Assembly: GCF_001940235.1 (NCBI RefSeq)
Contig: NZ_MJIE01000001.1
Span: 1,240,001-1,304,000 of the forward strand
Source of the DNA: Hornefia porci
Lineage (GTDB): Bacteria > Bacillota > Clostridia > Peptostreptococcales > Anaerovoracaceae
Direction of reading: 5' to 3'
DNA length: 64,000 nucleotides
Shown: piece by piece, positions 15,587 to 23,375 of the stretch
Numbering within the stretch: the first letter of the stretch is position 1
Layout of the letters: each line of letters begins with the position of its first letter
The notes under the pieces: model-generated
Database searches by the model: none
The model's input: the letters and a program-made list of their open reading frames with translations, nothing else
What the model was told of the DNA's origin: nothing
Position numbers and translations under genes: made by a program

Positions 15587-16021
15587 TCATTGTCTGTGTT
15601 TCAGCTTCCGACTGTGATTTCTGCCGGCTTTTCCGCTCCTCATGGCTCTCCCGCCACGTCTGCGAAGAGGAAACTTCTTTTTACGGCTCTCCTCAGCCGA
15701 CTCCCGGAACATGCTGTAGTAGAGGTTGGTGTTGCCAAAGCAGAGGTGCTCCGGAAGAAAAATCTCTGACCGGATCCATGCGGCAATGAATTTTTCTGCA
15801 GTCATCCCGTTGTACTTCAAAAATCCGATGGCAGCGAATGGTGCGGCTGCGACGATGCAGATCCAGCTTACTGTCTCCAGCCCCAGAACCGGCTTGAAAG
15901 TGAAATAGATCAGAACGGCGATGGCGCAGGCCAGTACAGAGAAGATAAACTGCCGCAGCGTAAGCCCGAAAAACATGGACTCTGTGTATTCGCGGATCTC
16001 CCGGTTGATGCGTACTTCCAT
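15587..16021 (-). CDS. PrgI-family conjugation membrane protein
   Basis: 144 residues with VRINREIREYTESMFFGLTL at the start, two TM helices about 25-45 (FIFSVLACAIAVLIYFTF) and 52-72, then the conserved YNGMTAEKFIAAWIRSEI segment and a very basic tail (RKKKFPLRRRGGRA). PrgI proteins are VirB3-like inner parts of Gram-positive conjugation channels and sit directly upstream of virB4, as here. ATG 16021 overlaps the stop of the upstream gene (TAAATG) and has AAAGGAGG. Confidence 0.85.
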   Translation of the reverse strand: MEVRINREIREYTESMFFGLTLRQFIFSVLACAIAVLIYFTFKPVLGLETVSWICIVAAAPFAAIGFLKYNGMTAEKFIAAWIRSEIFLPEHLCFGNTNLYYSMFRESAEESRKKKFPLRRRGGRAMRSGKAGRNHSRKLKHRQ

Positions 16022-16978
16022 TTAGCGCGCCTCCTTTCCCCGTTCAAGCTGGATGGTGGACAGCTTTCCCTGAAAGTTGTCGAAGTGGTAGATGTTGTCG
16101 GAAAGAATGTCCTTGGGTTCTACCTGACTCCGGTTGGTTTCCTTCACCATATTCTGAAGGTCTCTTACCGGGATCTGGCTGGAATCCGGCACCAGCAGAA
16201 CTTCGTGCAGACTGCTTGGAAGAACGGTGTATCCTTCGCCCAGAATGTCTGCTGCCTGTTCCTTTACGCCGGGATAGAAAAATGCCGCAGCGCCGAACTG
16301 TCTGCTCCTGCTGCTGATGAGGTAGATCGGCTCAAGGCTTCCGTCATTATCCTTAAGCGGGGCATCGGTACCGGACAGAAGATTTCTTCCGTCTTTATCG
16401 CCAAAGACAACGTCCTGAAGGTCCTTCATCTCGGGAGGATCTATCTTTACGGCGCTGCGGATGGCTTCCTGGAAAAGTTCATTTCTGTTGTAGCCGTTTG
16501 CTTCGGCAATCCCGTTATTCACAACGGTGCGCCAGCATTCGCTCATGTTTCTGCTGAGCTGAAGATCGCAGATCAGCGCAAGACCGTTTCCCACATCCAG
16601 ATAAGGCTTGTCCCGCAGATACTCCCGGTTTCTCTTTGTCTCCACCAGACGAAGAGAAAGCTTGTTCCGGATGTTGTCAAAGGAAAGATCCGGCTCTGCC
16701 GGGTCCACACCTCTGATTATGCTCTCCAGATAGGCCCGGGTCACATCTCCCATGAGACGCTCCAGAGATGCGCCATGGCGGAAAAGGTCATATGCCTGAT
16801 CCAGATACAAGGTTGGGGACGCCTTGCTTCCATCCTTCTGAAAACAGAACCCGTGGTTCTTCTGATCGTTGATCTTCACTACTTCCACTTCCTTCAGACT
16901 GAGCCCGTTTCTGACATCTTCCGGCAGCTGCCGCAGGATCTCCTGCTTCGCCATTTCCATAAATTCTTTTTCTCTCAT
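16022..16978 (-). CDS. DUF5688-like protein of the conjugation operon
   Basis: 318 residues, soluble, no signal peptide. Contains KEVEVVKINDQKNHGFCF, SPTLYLDQAYDLFRHGASLE, RLVETKRNREYLRDKPYLDV and a C-terminal part with ILGEGYTVLPSSLHEVLLVP. This matches the DUF5688 pattern found in clostridial mobile elements. Function unknown; position next to prgI/virB4 suggests an accessory or regulatory role. ATG 16978 follows AAGGAGG. Confidence 0.72.
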   Translation of the reverse strand: MREKEFMEMAKQEILRQLPEDVRNGLSLKEVEVVKINDQKNHGFCFQKDGSKASPTLYLDQAYDLFRHGASLERLMGDVTRAYLESIIRGVDPAEPDLSFDNIRNKLSLRLVETKRNREYLRDKPYLDVGNGLALICDLQLSRNMSECWRTVVNNGIAEANGYNRNELFQEAIRSAVKIDPPEMKDLQDVVFGDKDGRNLLSGTDAPLKDNDGSLEPIYLISSRSRQFGAAAFFYPGVKEQAADILGEGYTVLPSSLHEVLLVPDSSQIPVRDLQNMVKETNRSQVEPKDILSDNIYHFDNFQGKLSTIQLERGKEAR

Positions 16979-17001
16979 TCGAATTCCTCCTTGATTTTAG
17001 G

Positions 17002-17042
17002 CAAAACAAAACGCCAGCCGGAATTAGCTGCCGTTTTGTTTG
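17002..17042 (-). terminator. Terminator after the first AbiE cassette
   Basis: On the minus strand AAACAAAACGGCAGC pairs with GCTGGCGTTTTGTTT across an 8-base loop (one mismatch), with a T-rich descending arm. It separates abiEii from the DUF5688 gene. Confidence 0.6.
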
Positions 17043-17068
17043 CATGTATGGAGTTTTCGTCTTTCATT

Positions 17069-17908
17069 TTATTCAGTAGCGTCATAATCTGACAAGAGTT
17101 CCTTCAACACATGAATAACGTCTGCGTATTCAATTCCTTTAGCATAGGAGAATTGTCTGCAGTACTTGTCCCACAGTTTTCGCAGGTCTACACTTTCCGA
17201 TATCAGACTGAGTATCTTCTCTCTGTTATTACCGATGTATTCCAAGCTGTCCCTGTGACGTGCAGTCGCAGTGAGCGCTTCGCAAAATACATCTCGATCA
17301 AATGACTCCGTTTTATATAGAACATACAGATCGTAGTAATCACGGGGACGAGTGGAAAAAACATTCCTTCTTAAGATTGTTTCGACCTTCTCTGCAAGAA
17401 TCGTTTCTACATTATACGACCACAGGCCGAATTTTTCGTCATCAAACATTGAAGAGAATTCCCGTCTTATTGCGTCCGGAGTCATAATATCTCCCGTTGA
17501 TATATCCATGCTCATGGGAGCTGCTATTTTCCCATAATCAGCCTGGATCATCACCCTGTATCCACCATACATGTCGTCATCCCGGATTGGCTCCATGTAT
17601 TTGAATTGAAAAGAAATACCATCCCCGGCATCGACAGCACATATCTCAGCTATTGCGCTTTCTATAGTTTCTGGTGTAAGTGGCAGATTTCTTAGTGTTG
17701 TATCAAGATCCATAGTCGAACGGTTTGACAATCCGACTATGGATGCAATTAAAGTTCCACCCTTTACAACAAATTTTTCTCTGTATCTTGTCATGGAAAG
17801 ACGAATAAGGAATCTCTCATTCAGGTAATGCTGCAGGACAAGTTGTGCAGGAATTTGCTTTTCCCTGGCGATATTCCGAATTTTTGCTTTAAGACTCATG
17901 TCATTCAT
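17069..17908 (-). CDS. AbiEii-type nucleotidyltransferase toxin (cassette 1)
   Basis: 279 residues. Nucleotidyltransferase features: FVVKGGTLIASIVGLSNRST followed by MDLDTTLRN (acidic pair), MSMDISTGDIMTPDAI, and NVETILAEKVETILRR with RPRDYYDLYVL. This is the AbiEii/MenT-like pattern: the toxin transfers nucleotides and blocks growth, in abortive phage infection for AbiE systems. The ATG at 17908 overlaps the antitoxin stop by one base (TAATG), implying coupled translation. The pair sits inside the conjugation operon but has its own promoter and terminator. A second, divergent AbiE pair occurs at 25856-27276. Confidence 0.9.
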   Translation of the reverse strand: MNDMSLKAKIRNIAREKQIPAQLVLQHYLNERFLIRLSMTRYREKFVVKGGTLIASIVGLSNRSTMDLDTTLRNLPLTPETIESAIAEICAVDAGDGISFQFKYMEPIRDDDMYGGYRVMIQADYGKIAAPMSMDISTGDIMTPDAIRREFSSMFDDEKFGLWSYNVETILAEKVETILRRNVFSTRPRDYYDLYVLYKTESFDRDVFCEALTATARHRDSLEYIGNNREKILSLISESVDLRKLWDKYCRQFSYAKGIEYADVIHVLKELLSDYDATE

Positions 17909-18501
17909 TAGAGCAACACCTCCATATAGTGCTTTACAACTCCCGATATATTCATCGCTTCAGCATATTCGGCCAGACGATCAAGACGCTTTTCCGGTAA
18001 ATTCGCATATGCACGGATGGCATAAAGGAACGTTTCGGTTCCCATTCGGTTTCGACTGCGGATCACGTCACAAATTGTACGGTCCACGTCATATGCCGGT
18101 ATTAAATTCCCTGCCGGGCTGGGAATTCTGATTTTGCCAAGGGACAGTAATTCCGGCTTTATATAATATACATTGCATTCTTTTAAAATTGCTGCCGGAG
18201 GTACACAGTTGCTTGACGTTGTCAGAGAATGTTCAAATGGAACACGATCTGAAATACCATGTAAATACAAAGCGGTTTCATGGGAGAAAACGATGCCGTC
18301 AAACCGCAGGGAAAGGGAAAGGAGTTCATCTTCAAGTTCATCGGGGAAGATATACTGTCCCTGTGCAATGCGTTCTAATTGGCCGAGCTTGCATAGTCTG
18401 GAAAGCACTGCTCTGGATACTCCTTCTTCCACGGCCGTATGAGTAGTAATGATTCCACCGGATTGATCACTGATCTCGTGAAGTTTTTCAAGCATAGTCA
18501 T
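17908..18501 (-). CDS. AbiEi-type antitoxin (cassette 1)
   Basis: 197 residues from ATG 18501 (AAAGGAGG 7 bases upstream); an upstream in-frame start at 18606 would read through the promoter. N-terminal winged HTH: SDQSGGIITTHTAVEEGVSR, LSRLCKLGQLERIAQGQYIF. C-terminal domain: FSHETALYLHGISDRVPFEH, AYDVDRTICDVIRSRNRMGT. AbiEi proteins repress their own promoter and neutralise AbiEii in type IV toxin-antitoxin systems. Mates with the downstream toxin. Confidence 0.9.
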   Translation of the reverse strand: MTMLEKLHEISDQSGGIITTHTAVEEGVSRAVLSRLCKLGQLERIAQGQYIFPDELEDELLSLSLRFDGIVFSHETALYLHGISDRVPFEHSLTTSSNCVPPAAILKECNVYYIKPELLSLGKIRIPSPAGNLIPAYDVDRTICDVIRSRNRMGTETFLYAIRAYANLPEKRLDRLAEYAEAMNISGVVKHYMEVLL

Positions 18502-18538
18502 TGCAGTGCCTCCTTTCTGTTGATACTTTCTTCGAAAA

Positions 18539-18567
18539 ATTATAATCCATATTTTGTCATTTGTCAA
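18539..18567 (-). promoter_or_regulatory. Consensus promoter of AbiE cassette 1
   Basis: Minus strand TTGACA (18567-18562), exact 17-bp spacer, TATAAT (18544-18539), a perfect sigma-A consensus 38 bp before the antitoxin ATG. The spacer repeats GACAAA, which could be read by the AbiEi HTH. Confidence 0.8.
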
Positions 18568-18643
18568 ATATATGTGTGTGCTTAAAAATCGTCCATGTTT
18601 TTTCACCTTTTCAGAGCACAGGGAGAGTAATTAGAAAACAGGC

Positions 18644-18688
18644 CGAAAAGGGCAATAGCAAGAGTTCCTCACTATCATGCCCTTTTCG
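18644..18688. other. 11-bp hairpin between trbL and the AbiE cassette
   Basis: CGAAAAGGGCA (18644-18654) and TGCCCTTTTCG (18678-18688), perfect stem with a 23-base loop. On the minus strand GCCTGTTTTCT follows. It probably terminates the coupling-protein/TrbL transcript upstream of the cassette. Confidence 0.5.
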
Positions 18689-18696
18689 CCTGCAGC

Positions 18697-19533
18697 TTAA
18701 AGTCCCATCATTTCCCGGACGATGGCATCGCTCATCTTGACTGATCCCACCAGAACGAGCATGTTGAACACCAGCTCGCCCACGTACTTCCATACCATGG
18801 CTGCCGGCGCCGCATCTGCGTCAACCACCGGCGGTGTGGATGCAAACTTGGTGAAGATGATACAGGCCAGAACGATGATCGCTCCTTCCAGACACACCGC
18901 CGCATATCCCTTCAGGAAGCTGATCCCCACATTCTGGGTGGGCTGCCCGGCAAATGTGGAGAGCGGGATCGGCGCGATGGCCGTGTACATATACAGCTTG
19001 AAGAACCTGCCATAGACGGTGAGAATGATGATGAAAGACAATACCGTTATGACCAGACTGCCGATCAGCGTCACCGCCCAAAGCGGAATGCTTTCAAAGA
19101 ACCCACAGTCTTCAATGGCTTTCACCATCTCTTTCGGCAGCGTTGTCTTTCCGGCAGCTGCAATCCCGGAGGACCGCATAATGGTACTGACGACTCCCTG
19201 AATAATGGTGAAGATCGCCATCATCAGCTCCAACCCGTAGGTGACAACGCCTTTTGCAATAGCAAAACGGATAAAAAGTTTCAGCGCATGCTCCGGCCGT
19301 TTCACTTCATCCAGACTGGCGCTGGTCCTTGCCATTCCCACCAGAAAAAACAAAACGAGCAGGGCAAGCCCTATGGCCTGTACTGCTCCGTTGATGTTCA
19401 GGATCACCTTCCAGATACCGCCGCCCTTGAACGATTCCGGCGACACGGTGAGAAACTGCCAGACTTCCGCCAGCTTTTCATTCCATGTGTTCAGTGCATT
19501 CTGGAGGTTCTGTACTACCCAGTTATCACTCAC
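18697..19533 (-). CDS. TrbL/VirB6-like conjugation membrane protein
   Basis: 278 residues starting at GTG 19533, nine bases after GGAGG. About six TM helices, including VILNINGAVQAIGLALLVLF, FAIAKGVVTYGLELMMAIFT, LIGSLVITVLSFIIILTVYG and YAAVCLEGAIIVLACIIF. Conserved segments MARTSASLDEVKRPEHALKL and PLSTFAGQPTQNVGISFLKG match the TrbL/VirB6 proteins of Tn1549/CTn-type elements, the polytopic part of the DNA channel. It lies between maff2 and AbiE cassette 1. Confidence 0.85.
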   Translation of the reverse strand: MSDNWVVQNLQNALNTWNEKLAEVWQFLTVSPESFKGGGIWKVILNINGAVQAIGLALLVLFFLVGMARTSASLDEVKRPEHALKLFIRFAIAKGVVTYGLELMMAIFTIIQGVVSTIMRSSGIAAAGKTTLPKEMVKAIEDCGFFESIPLWAVTLIGSLVITVLSFIIILTVYGRFFKLYMYTAIAPIPLSTFAGQPTQNVGISFLKGYAAVCLEGAIIVLACIIFTKFASTPPVVDADAAPAAMVWKYVGELVFNMLVLVGSVKMSDAIVREMMGL

Positions 19534-19589
19534 CGGCCATCACCTCCGGAATCATTATATTTCTTTGAATTTTTCATTGATGTCTCCCA

Positions 19590-19916
19590 CTATATGATCA
19601 TGTTCAGAATTTCTTTTGTAAACGTGATGATGATCCCGCCGGCCAGCGTCAGAAATCCGTTGGCGCGGGCACTGGGGTCGTGAGACTTCATCGACAATCC
19701 CACTTGCATGATGCCTAACCCCAGCAGGATCAGCCCGATGGCTCGAATCAGGCTGAAGATAAACGTGGACAGATTGTTCACCGTGGAAATCGGATCGCCT
19801 GCCGCAAAGCAGGTGGCTGCACCAACCGTGCAGGTTAGCACCATCGCCGCATATCCGGTGATGATGCTCCGTCTCCTTATCTCATCAGTTTTGAGTTCAT
19901 TCTTTTTCCTAGTCAT
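19590..19916 (-). CDS. Maff2-family small membrane protein
   Basis: 108 residues from ATG 19916 (AAGGAG eight bases upstream), overlapping the end of the coupling-protein gene by 8 bp. A basic N-terminus precedes a signal-like helix (ITGYAAMVLTCTVGAATCFA), then IFSLIRAIGLILLGLGIMQV and a C-terminal helix (NGFLTLAGGIIITFTKEIL). SMKSHDPSARANGF is characteristic of Maff2 proteins, VirB2-like small subunits encoded between VirD4 and VirB6 in these elements. Confidence 0.82.
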   Translation of the reverse strand: MTRKKNELKTDEIRRRSIITGYAAMVLTCTVGAATCFAAGDPISTVNNLSTFIFSLIRAIGLILLGLGIMQVGLSMKSHDPSARANGFLTLAGGIIITFTKEILNMII

Positions 19917-21717
19917 TAAACGATTCTCCTTCCTCGAATTCATGCTGCAGATCTTCTTCTGACAAAAGCTCATATCCCGTGGGCTCTGCCGGCTGATCGT
20001 CCTCATGTTCCAGGAACGCCGACGTCAGCTGGATGCTGAAGTCCGCCTTATCCGCTATGCCGTGCAGGAACGGTGGAGCTCCGCCGTCCTCTGTCAGCGC
20101 AATATTGGGATGCTTCAGAATGTCATACTTGAGATCCTTCACCGGCCGTTCGCCCCGGATAAAAAGAAGGGAATACCGGTTATCCAGCATCCGCACTTCA
20201 TCCGGCGTCATCAGTTCTCTTCCGGTGTTCTGGTAATTTGTTGAATAGTTGCCGCTCCTTCCGGTGGACCTGCCATAGGTGTTGGTATCGATGGTCTCTT
20301 TTCCCAGAAGCTCACTGACGTACTTATGGGTCTGCTGCTCGTTGCCGCCCAGGTAGACGAACTCGTCGCAGTTTCCCATGATGGATTCCCAGTCTTTCTC
20401 ATACAGCGCCTTGAGCTGCGCCAGATTCTGCAAAATGATACTGACTGATACGTTCCGGGAGCGCATGACAGACAGGATCTTCTGAAAGTCCGAAGGCATG
20501 GACAGGTTGGCAAACTCGTCCAGCACGAAATGCACGTGAACCGGAAGACTGCCGCCGTATTTCTTGTCTGCGCAATGGAAAAGCTGCTGAAAGAGCTGGG
20601 TGTACAAAATGGATACCAGAAAGTTGAAGCTGGTGTCGTTGTCCGGAATGATGGCAAACAGTGCTGTCTTCCTTTCTCCCAGTGACGGCAGGTCCAGTTC
20701 ATCGGTGATGGTCAGCTTTGCAAGACTCTCCAGATTGAATTTTTCCAGCCTTGCAGCCAAGGTAATCTGGATGGACTTCAGCGTCTTTGCCGCACCGGAA
20801 TGGTAATTGCGGTAATACTTGAGAGCAATGTGATCCGGATCTGTCTTTTCCAGATCGAAGAAAAGGTTGTCCAGGGGACTGGGTGAATTGTCCTCTTCGT
20901 CTACATCTCCGGCTCGGAGCATCTCCATGACCATGGCAAAATTCTGCTCTTCCTCCGGCGCCTCATACTTAAGATAAAAGATCAGTGCCAGAAGCAGCAT
21001 CTGTGCTGCCGTATCCCAGAAGGGATCATTGGACTGAGCACCTTTTGGCGTGGTGGACTTGAAGAGATTGGTCACCAGCCGCTGCACGTCGTTATCGTCC
21101 CGCAGATAGACAAAGGGATTGTAACAGTGCGACCGGTCCATTTCCTGAAGATCCAGGGCCTTCACCGCATATCCCTTTTCCTCCAGAAGATGGCCGGTTG
21201 CCCGGATGGTCTCACCCTTGGGATCCAGAATCACAAGGGAACTTTCTCCGCACTGCATGACATTAGGTTTGCAGTAAAACCGTGTCTTTCCTGCACCGGA
21301 TCCTCCGATGACCATTACATTCAGGTTCCTCCTGTGCTTCCTGCCGTTCAGACCGATCCGCACATTCTGGGTAAGCAGTTTGTTGTTTTCCGGGATCCTG
21401 TCGGCATATCTTTTATTCAGCGTTTTAGGATCTCCCCATTTCGCAGAGCCATGCTCCTCGCCTCGGCGGTAATTCCGCCGGGTGGAGAGCCAGATGCCGA
21501 TGCTGACAGCGTAGATCGCCAGGAAAAGCAGGATCGTTCGCAGTGTGTTTTCCGTCATCCGGATCTGAAAAGGCTGCCGGAAAGCGCCGGACAGTTCGTC
21601 CATGTGCTCCAACAGCCCATTCCTCATATATGGCGCAGCGATCAGCGCAGCCCAGATCACGGGAATCACCCCGATGACTGAGCCGAGCAGGATAGTCTTC
21701 TTATCGGTAGTGTTCAT
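19909..21717 (-). CDS. virD4: VirD4/TraG-type coupling protein
   Basis: 602 residues from ATG 21717 (GGAGG six bases upstream). Two N-terminal TM helices (ILLGSVIGVIPVIWAALIAA; LRTILLFLAIYAVSIGIWLS) anchor a cytoplasmic ATPase. Walker A: VIGGSGAGKTRFYCKPN. SLVILDPKGETIRATG and Walker B HFVLDEFANLSMPSD follow, with the STNYQNTGRELMTPDEVRML region near the C-terminus. It delivers the relaxase-DNA complex to the secretion channel. Overlaps both neighbours, so it is tightly operonic with maff2 and the small gene upstream. Confidence 0.94.
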   Translation of the reverse strand: MNTTDKKTILLGSVIGVIPVIWAALIAAPYMRNGLLEHMDELSGAFRQPFQIRMTENTLRTILLFLAIYAVSIGIWLSTRRNYRRGEEHGSAKWGDPKTLNKRYADRIPENNKLLTQNVRIGLNGRKHRRNLNVMVIGGSGAGKTRFYCKPNVMQCGESSLVILDPKGETIRATGHLLEEKGYAVKALDLQEMDRSHCYNPFVYLRDDNDVQRLVTNLFKSTTPKGAQSNDPFWDTAAQMLLLALIFYLKYEAPEEEQNFAMVMEMLRAGDVDEEDNSPSPLDNLFFDLEKTDPDHIALKYYRNYHSGAAKTLKSIQITLAARLEKFNLESLAKLTITDELDLPSLGERKTALFAIIPDNDTSFNFLVSILYTQLFQQLFHCADKKYGGSLPVHVHFVLDEFANLSMPSDFQKILSVMRSRNVSVSIILQNLAQLKALYEKDWESIMGNCDEFVYLGGNEQQTHKYVSELLGKETIDTNTYGRSTGRSGNYSTNYQNTGRELMTPDEVRMLDNRYSLLFIRGERPVKDLKYDILKHPNIALTEDGGAPPFLHGIADKADFSIQLTSAFLEHEDDQPAEPTGYELLSEEDLQHEFEEGESFND

Positions 21718-21895
21718 GGCAGGCCTCCGATACCAGAAATCGCTTTTGCTTCGCCTCATAGAGTTTAACCATCAGTTCGTCTATCGGATCCGTGGGAAGA
21801 CCATCCTTGATTTGCTTTGTGCGCATGTCGTTCAATGCATTCAGCAGAATGTTCCGGTCATAGGAATCCATCTCTAAGATCAGTTTTCTTTCCAT
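21701..21895 (-). CDS. Small helical protein, paralogue of 36474-36617
   Basis: 64 residues: MERKLILEMDSYDRNILLNA then MRTKQIKDGLPTDPIDELMV and a basic tail. ATG 21895 after GAGAGG; the end overlaps the virD4 start by 17 bp. It resembles the product at the right end of the element (shared YD-x-R-x-I, M-x-x-K, ID-x-L-x-VK). Unknown role, probably regulatory or structural in the element. Confidence 0.75.
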   Translation of the reverse strand: MERKLILEMDSYDRNILLNALNDMRTKQIKDGLPTDPIDELMVKLYEAKQKRFLVSEACHEHYR

Positions 21896-21897
21896 GG

Positions 21898-22617
21898 CTA
21901 CCTCTCATTCTCCCGACCGTCTCTGGCTCGGGCCAGCATCTCTCTGTTCACTTCGTCAGCTGCGGTTTTCACTGCAGTCAGTTCACGGCGTACATCTTTT
22001 TCCTTGCGGCCTTCGAAAAAGCGGGCAACGCGCTCGAAATCCACGTCCGGAGGATCCAGCCGGTAGTACTTCGCCATGAGATACACACTGAGATCCGCCA
22101 TGTTTACGGCTCTTCCACGGAACGCCTCGTCCCGGACAAAGGTCGTCATCGCCCGCTGACGAACGGCTCCCAGCAGCTCTTCCGGCGACAGCATTCCGCT
22201 CATCTCGTGGTATTCCTTCCTGCTGATCGTTCTTCCCATCGCCGTAGTCTGAGTAACATCGAAATTTTTACTGACATCCGAAGCAAAGCCCTGGCTTCCA
22301 TCCGGCCTCTCATAGGTGACCGGCTTCAGCATCAGGATAGCTTTCTCGCCTTTGTTCACAAAGATGCTGTCATTCTTCCAGTCATCAAAGGACCGGATCC
22401 ATGTTGCCTCCGGTCTCTGCCGCCCGATAAGAAGGGCATTGGAAACAGAACTTCGAAGGAAGCGAGCCTGCACATCCGCATAGGCCTTCAGCTTCTCCGG
22501 ATCCAGAAGCTTTTGCGTTTCCTCTGACAGCATTTCGAAGATGCGGTCTTTTTCTTCTCTCTTCCGGGTTTTGTAGACTTCACGGTCGAAAGTATCACTA
22601 CTATTCACCTGATTCAT
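21898..22617 (-). CDS. ArdC-N-like DNA-binding accessory protein
   Basis: 239 residues, soluble. Residues about 40-120 resemble the ArdC N-terminal (DUF1738-type) ssDNA-binding domain: VSNALLIGRQRPEATWIRSF, DSIFVNKGEKAILMLKPVTY. No HExxH metallopeptidase motif follows, unlike the protein at 27428, so it is a shortened, non-peptidase relative. The C-terminal half is helical and charged (VDFERVARFFEGRKEKDVRR). Operonic between pcfB and the small gene before virD4. It may protect or bind transferred strands; this is inference. Confidence 0.68.
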   Translation of the reverse strand: MNQVNSSDTFDREVYKTRKREEKDRIFEMLSEETQKLLDPEKLKAYADVQARFLRSSVSNALLIGRQRPEATWIRSFDDWKNDSIFVNKGEKAILMLKPVTYERPDGSQGFASDVSKNFDVTQTTAMGRTISRKEYHEMSGMLSPEELLGAVRQRAMTTFVRDEAFRGRAVNMADLSVYLMAKYYRLDPPDVDFERVARFFEGRKEKDVRRELTAVKTAADEVNREMLARARDGRENER

Positions 22618-22622
22618 TGTTG

Positions 22623-23375
22623 TTATCGCTCCTTTCCCGGCCGCTTGGGAAGCGGCACTTTCACAGTATTCTCTTTGGAGGAAAGCATCTTTTCTTTTTC
22701 CCGGGACAGCTTCTGCTCCCGGGACTGTCGCCTCCGGTAGTAGTTCAGCTTTTCCCGGACAGATGGCCTATTCATTCCAGTCGACCCATTTGAGCGGCTT
22801 GTTTGCCTCAAGCTTGGCTCGGACGGAGGGTCGTTTGCCGTCTTCGCCAAATCGGGGTTTGCCTTCTGCTTTTGTTTCCCGGGGCCTGCTCCCATGGTTC
22901 TTTCGCTTCTTGCCTCCGGCTCCTTCTTCTCCCGTGCATCCTTTTCCGGAAAATATTTCTCCTGTTCTTTGACGCTGCCGGTGACGGATGCCGTTGGCAC
23001 TGTTCCAAGGCGGAAGCGTTCGGTGATCCTCTGGATCTTGGAAGCGTCCTCGGCTCTTGCAATCACATCCACAACAGCATTCTCGTCTTTGTTGTTCTCG
23101 TCCCGCAGCACGCAGTAGAGCACCCCGTAGCGTTTGGCTTCCTGTGTGAATTTCTTCAGGTCCTTCTGCTGCACTGTATAGACCTTCAGTTCCTTTCCAG
23201 TTCTCAGCATGTTGGTGAGCCGGGTCTTTCCCTTTGTCTTCTGTTCTTCCTTCAGCACGGCGTGAAGTAGAATGGCGATGTTCTTGGCTCCGTTTCCGGT
23301 GATCCTCGCCGCCACCTCCACGCCTTCCAGCGACAGCCTGACGACCTGTTCTGCTGCATCTCCTCCTGGATTCAT
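22623..23375 (-). CDS. PcfB-family (DUF3801) conjugation protein
   Basis: 250 residues. The first about 125 are the PcfB/DUF3801 domain: AAEQVVRLSLEGVEVAARIT, GNGAKNIAILLHAVLKEEQK, ELKVYTVQQKDLKKFTQEAK, YGVLYCVLRDENN. The rest is a long Lys/Arg/Glu/Ser-rich tail. PcfB proteins act with the relaxase and coupling protein in Gram-positive conjugation. ATG 23375 overlaps the relaxase stop (ATGA), which fits a shared role. Confidence 0.82.
   Translation of the reverse strand: MNPGGDAAEQVVRLSLEGVEVAARITGNGAKNIAILLHAVLKEEQKTKGKTRLTNMLRTGKELKVYTVQQKDLKKFTQEAKRYGVLYCVLRDENNKDENAVVDVIARAEDASKIQRITERFRLGTVPTASVTGSVKEQEKYFPEKDAREKKEPEARSERTMGAGPGKQKQKANPDLAKTANDPPSEPSLRQTSRSNGSTGMNRPSVREKLNYYRRRQSREQKLSREKEKMLSSKENTVKVPLPKRPGKER

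Noticed and set aside
14902-15789. 295-codon plus-strand frame
   Set aside because: Antisense to virB4; no domain or start signal.
16085-17092. 335-codon plus-strand frame
   Set aside because: Antisense to the DUF5688 gene, no ribosome site, Cys/His/Leu-rich shadow composition.
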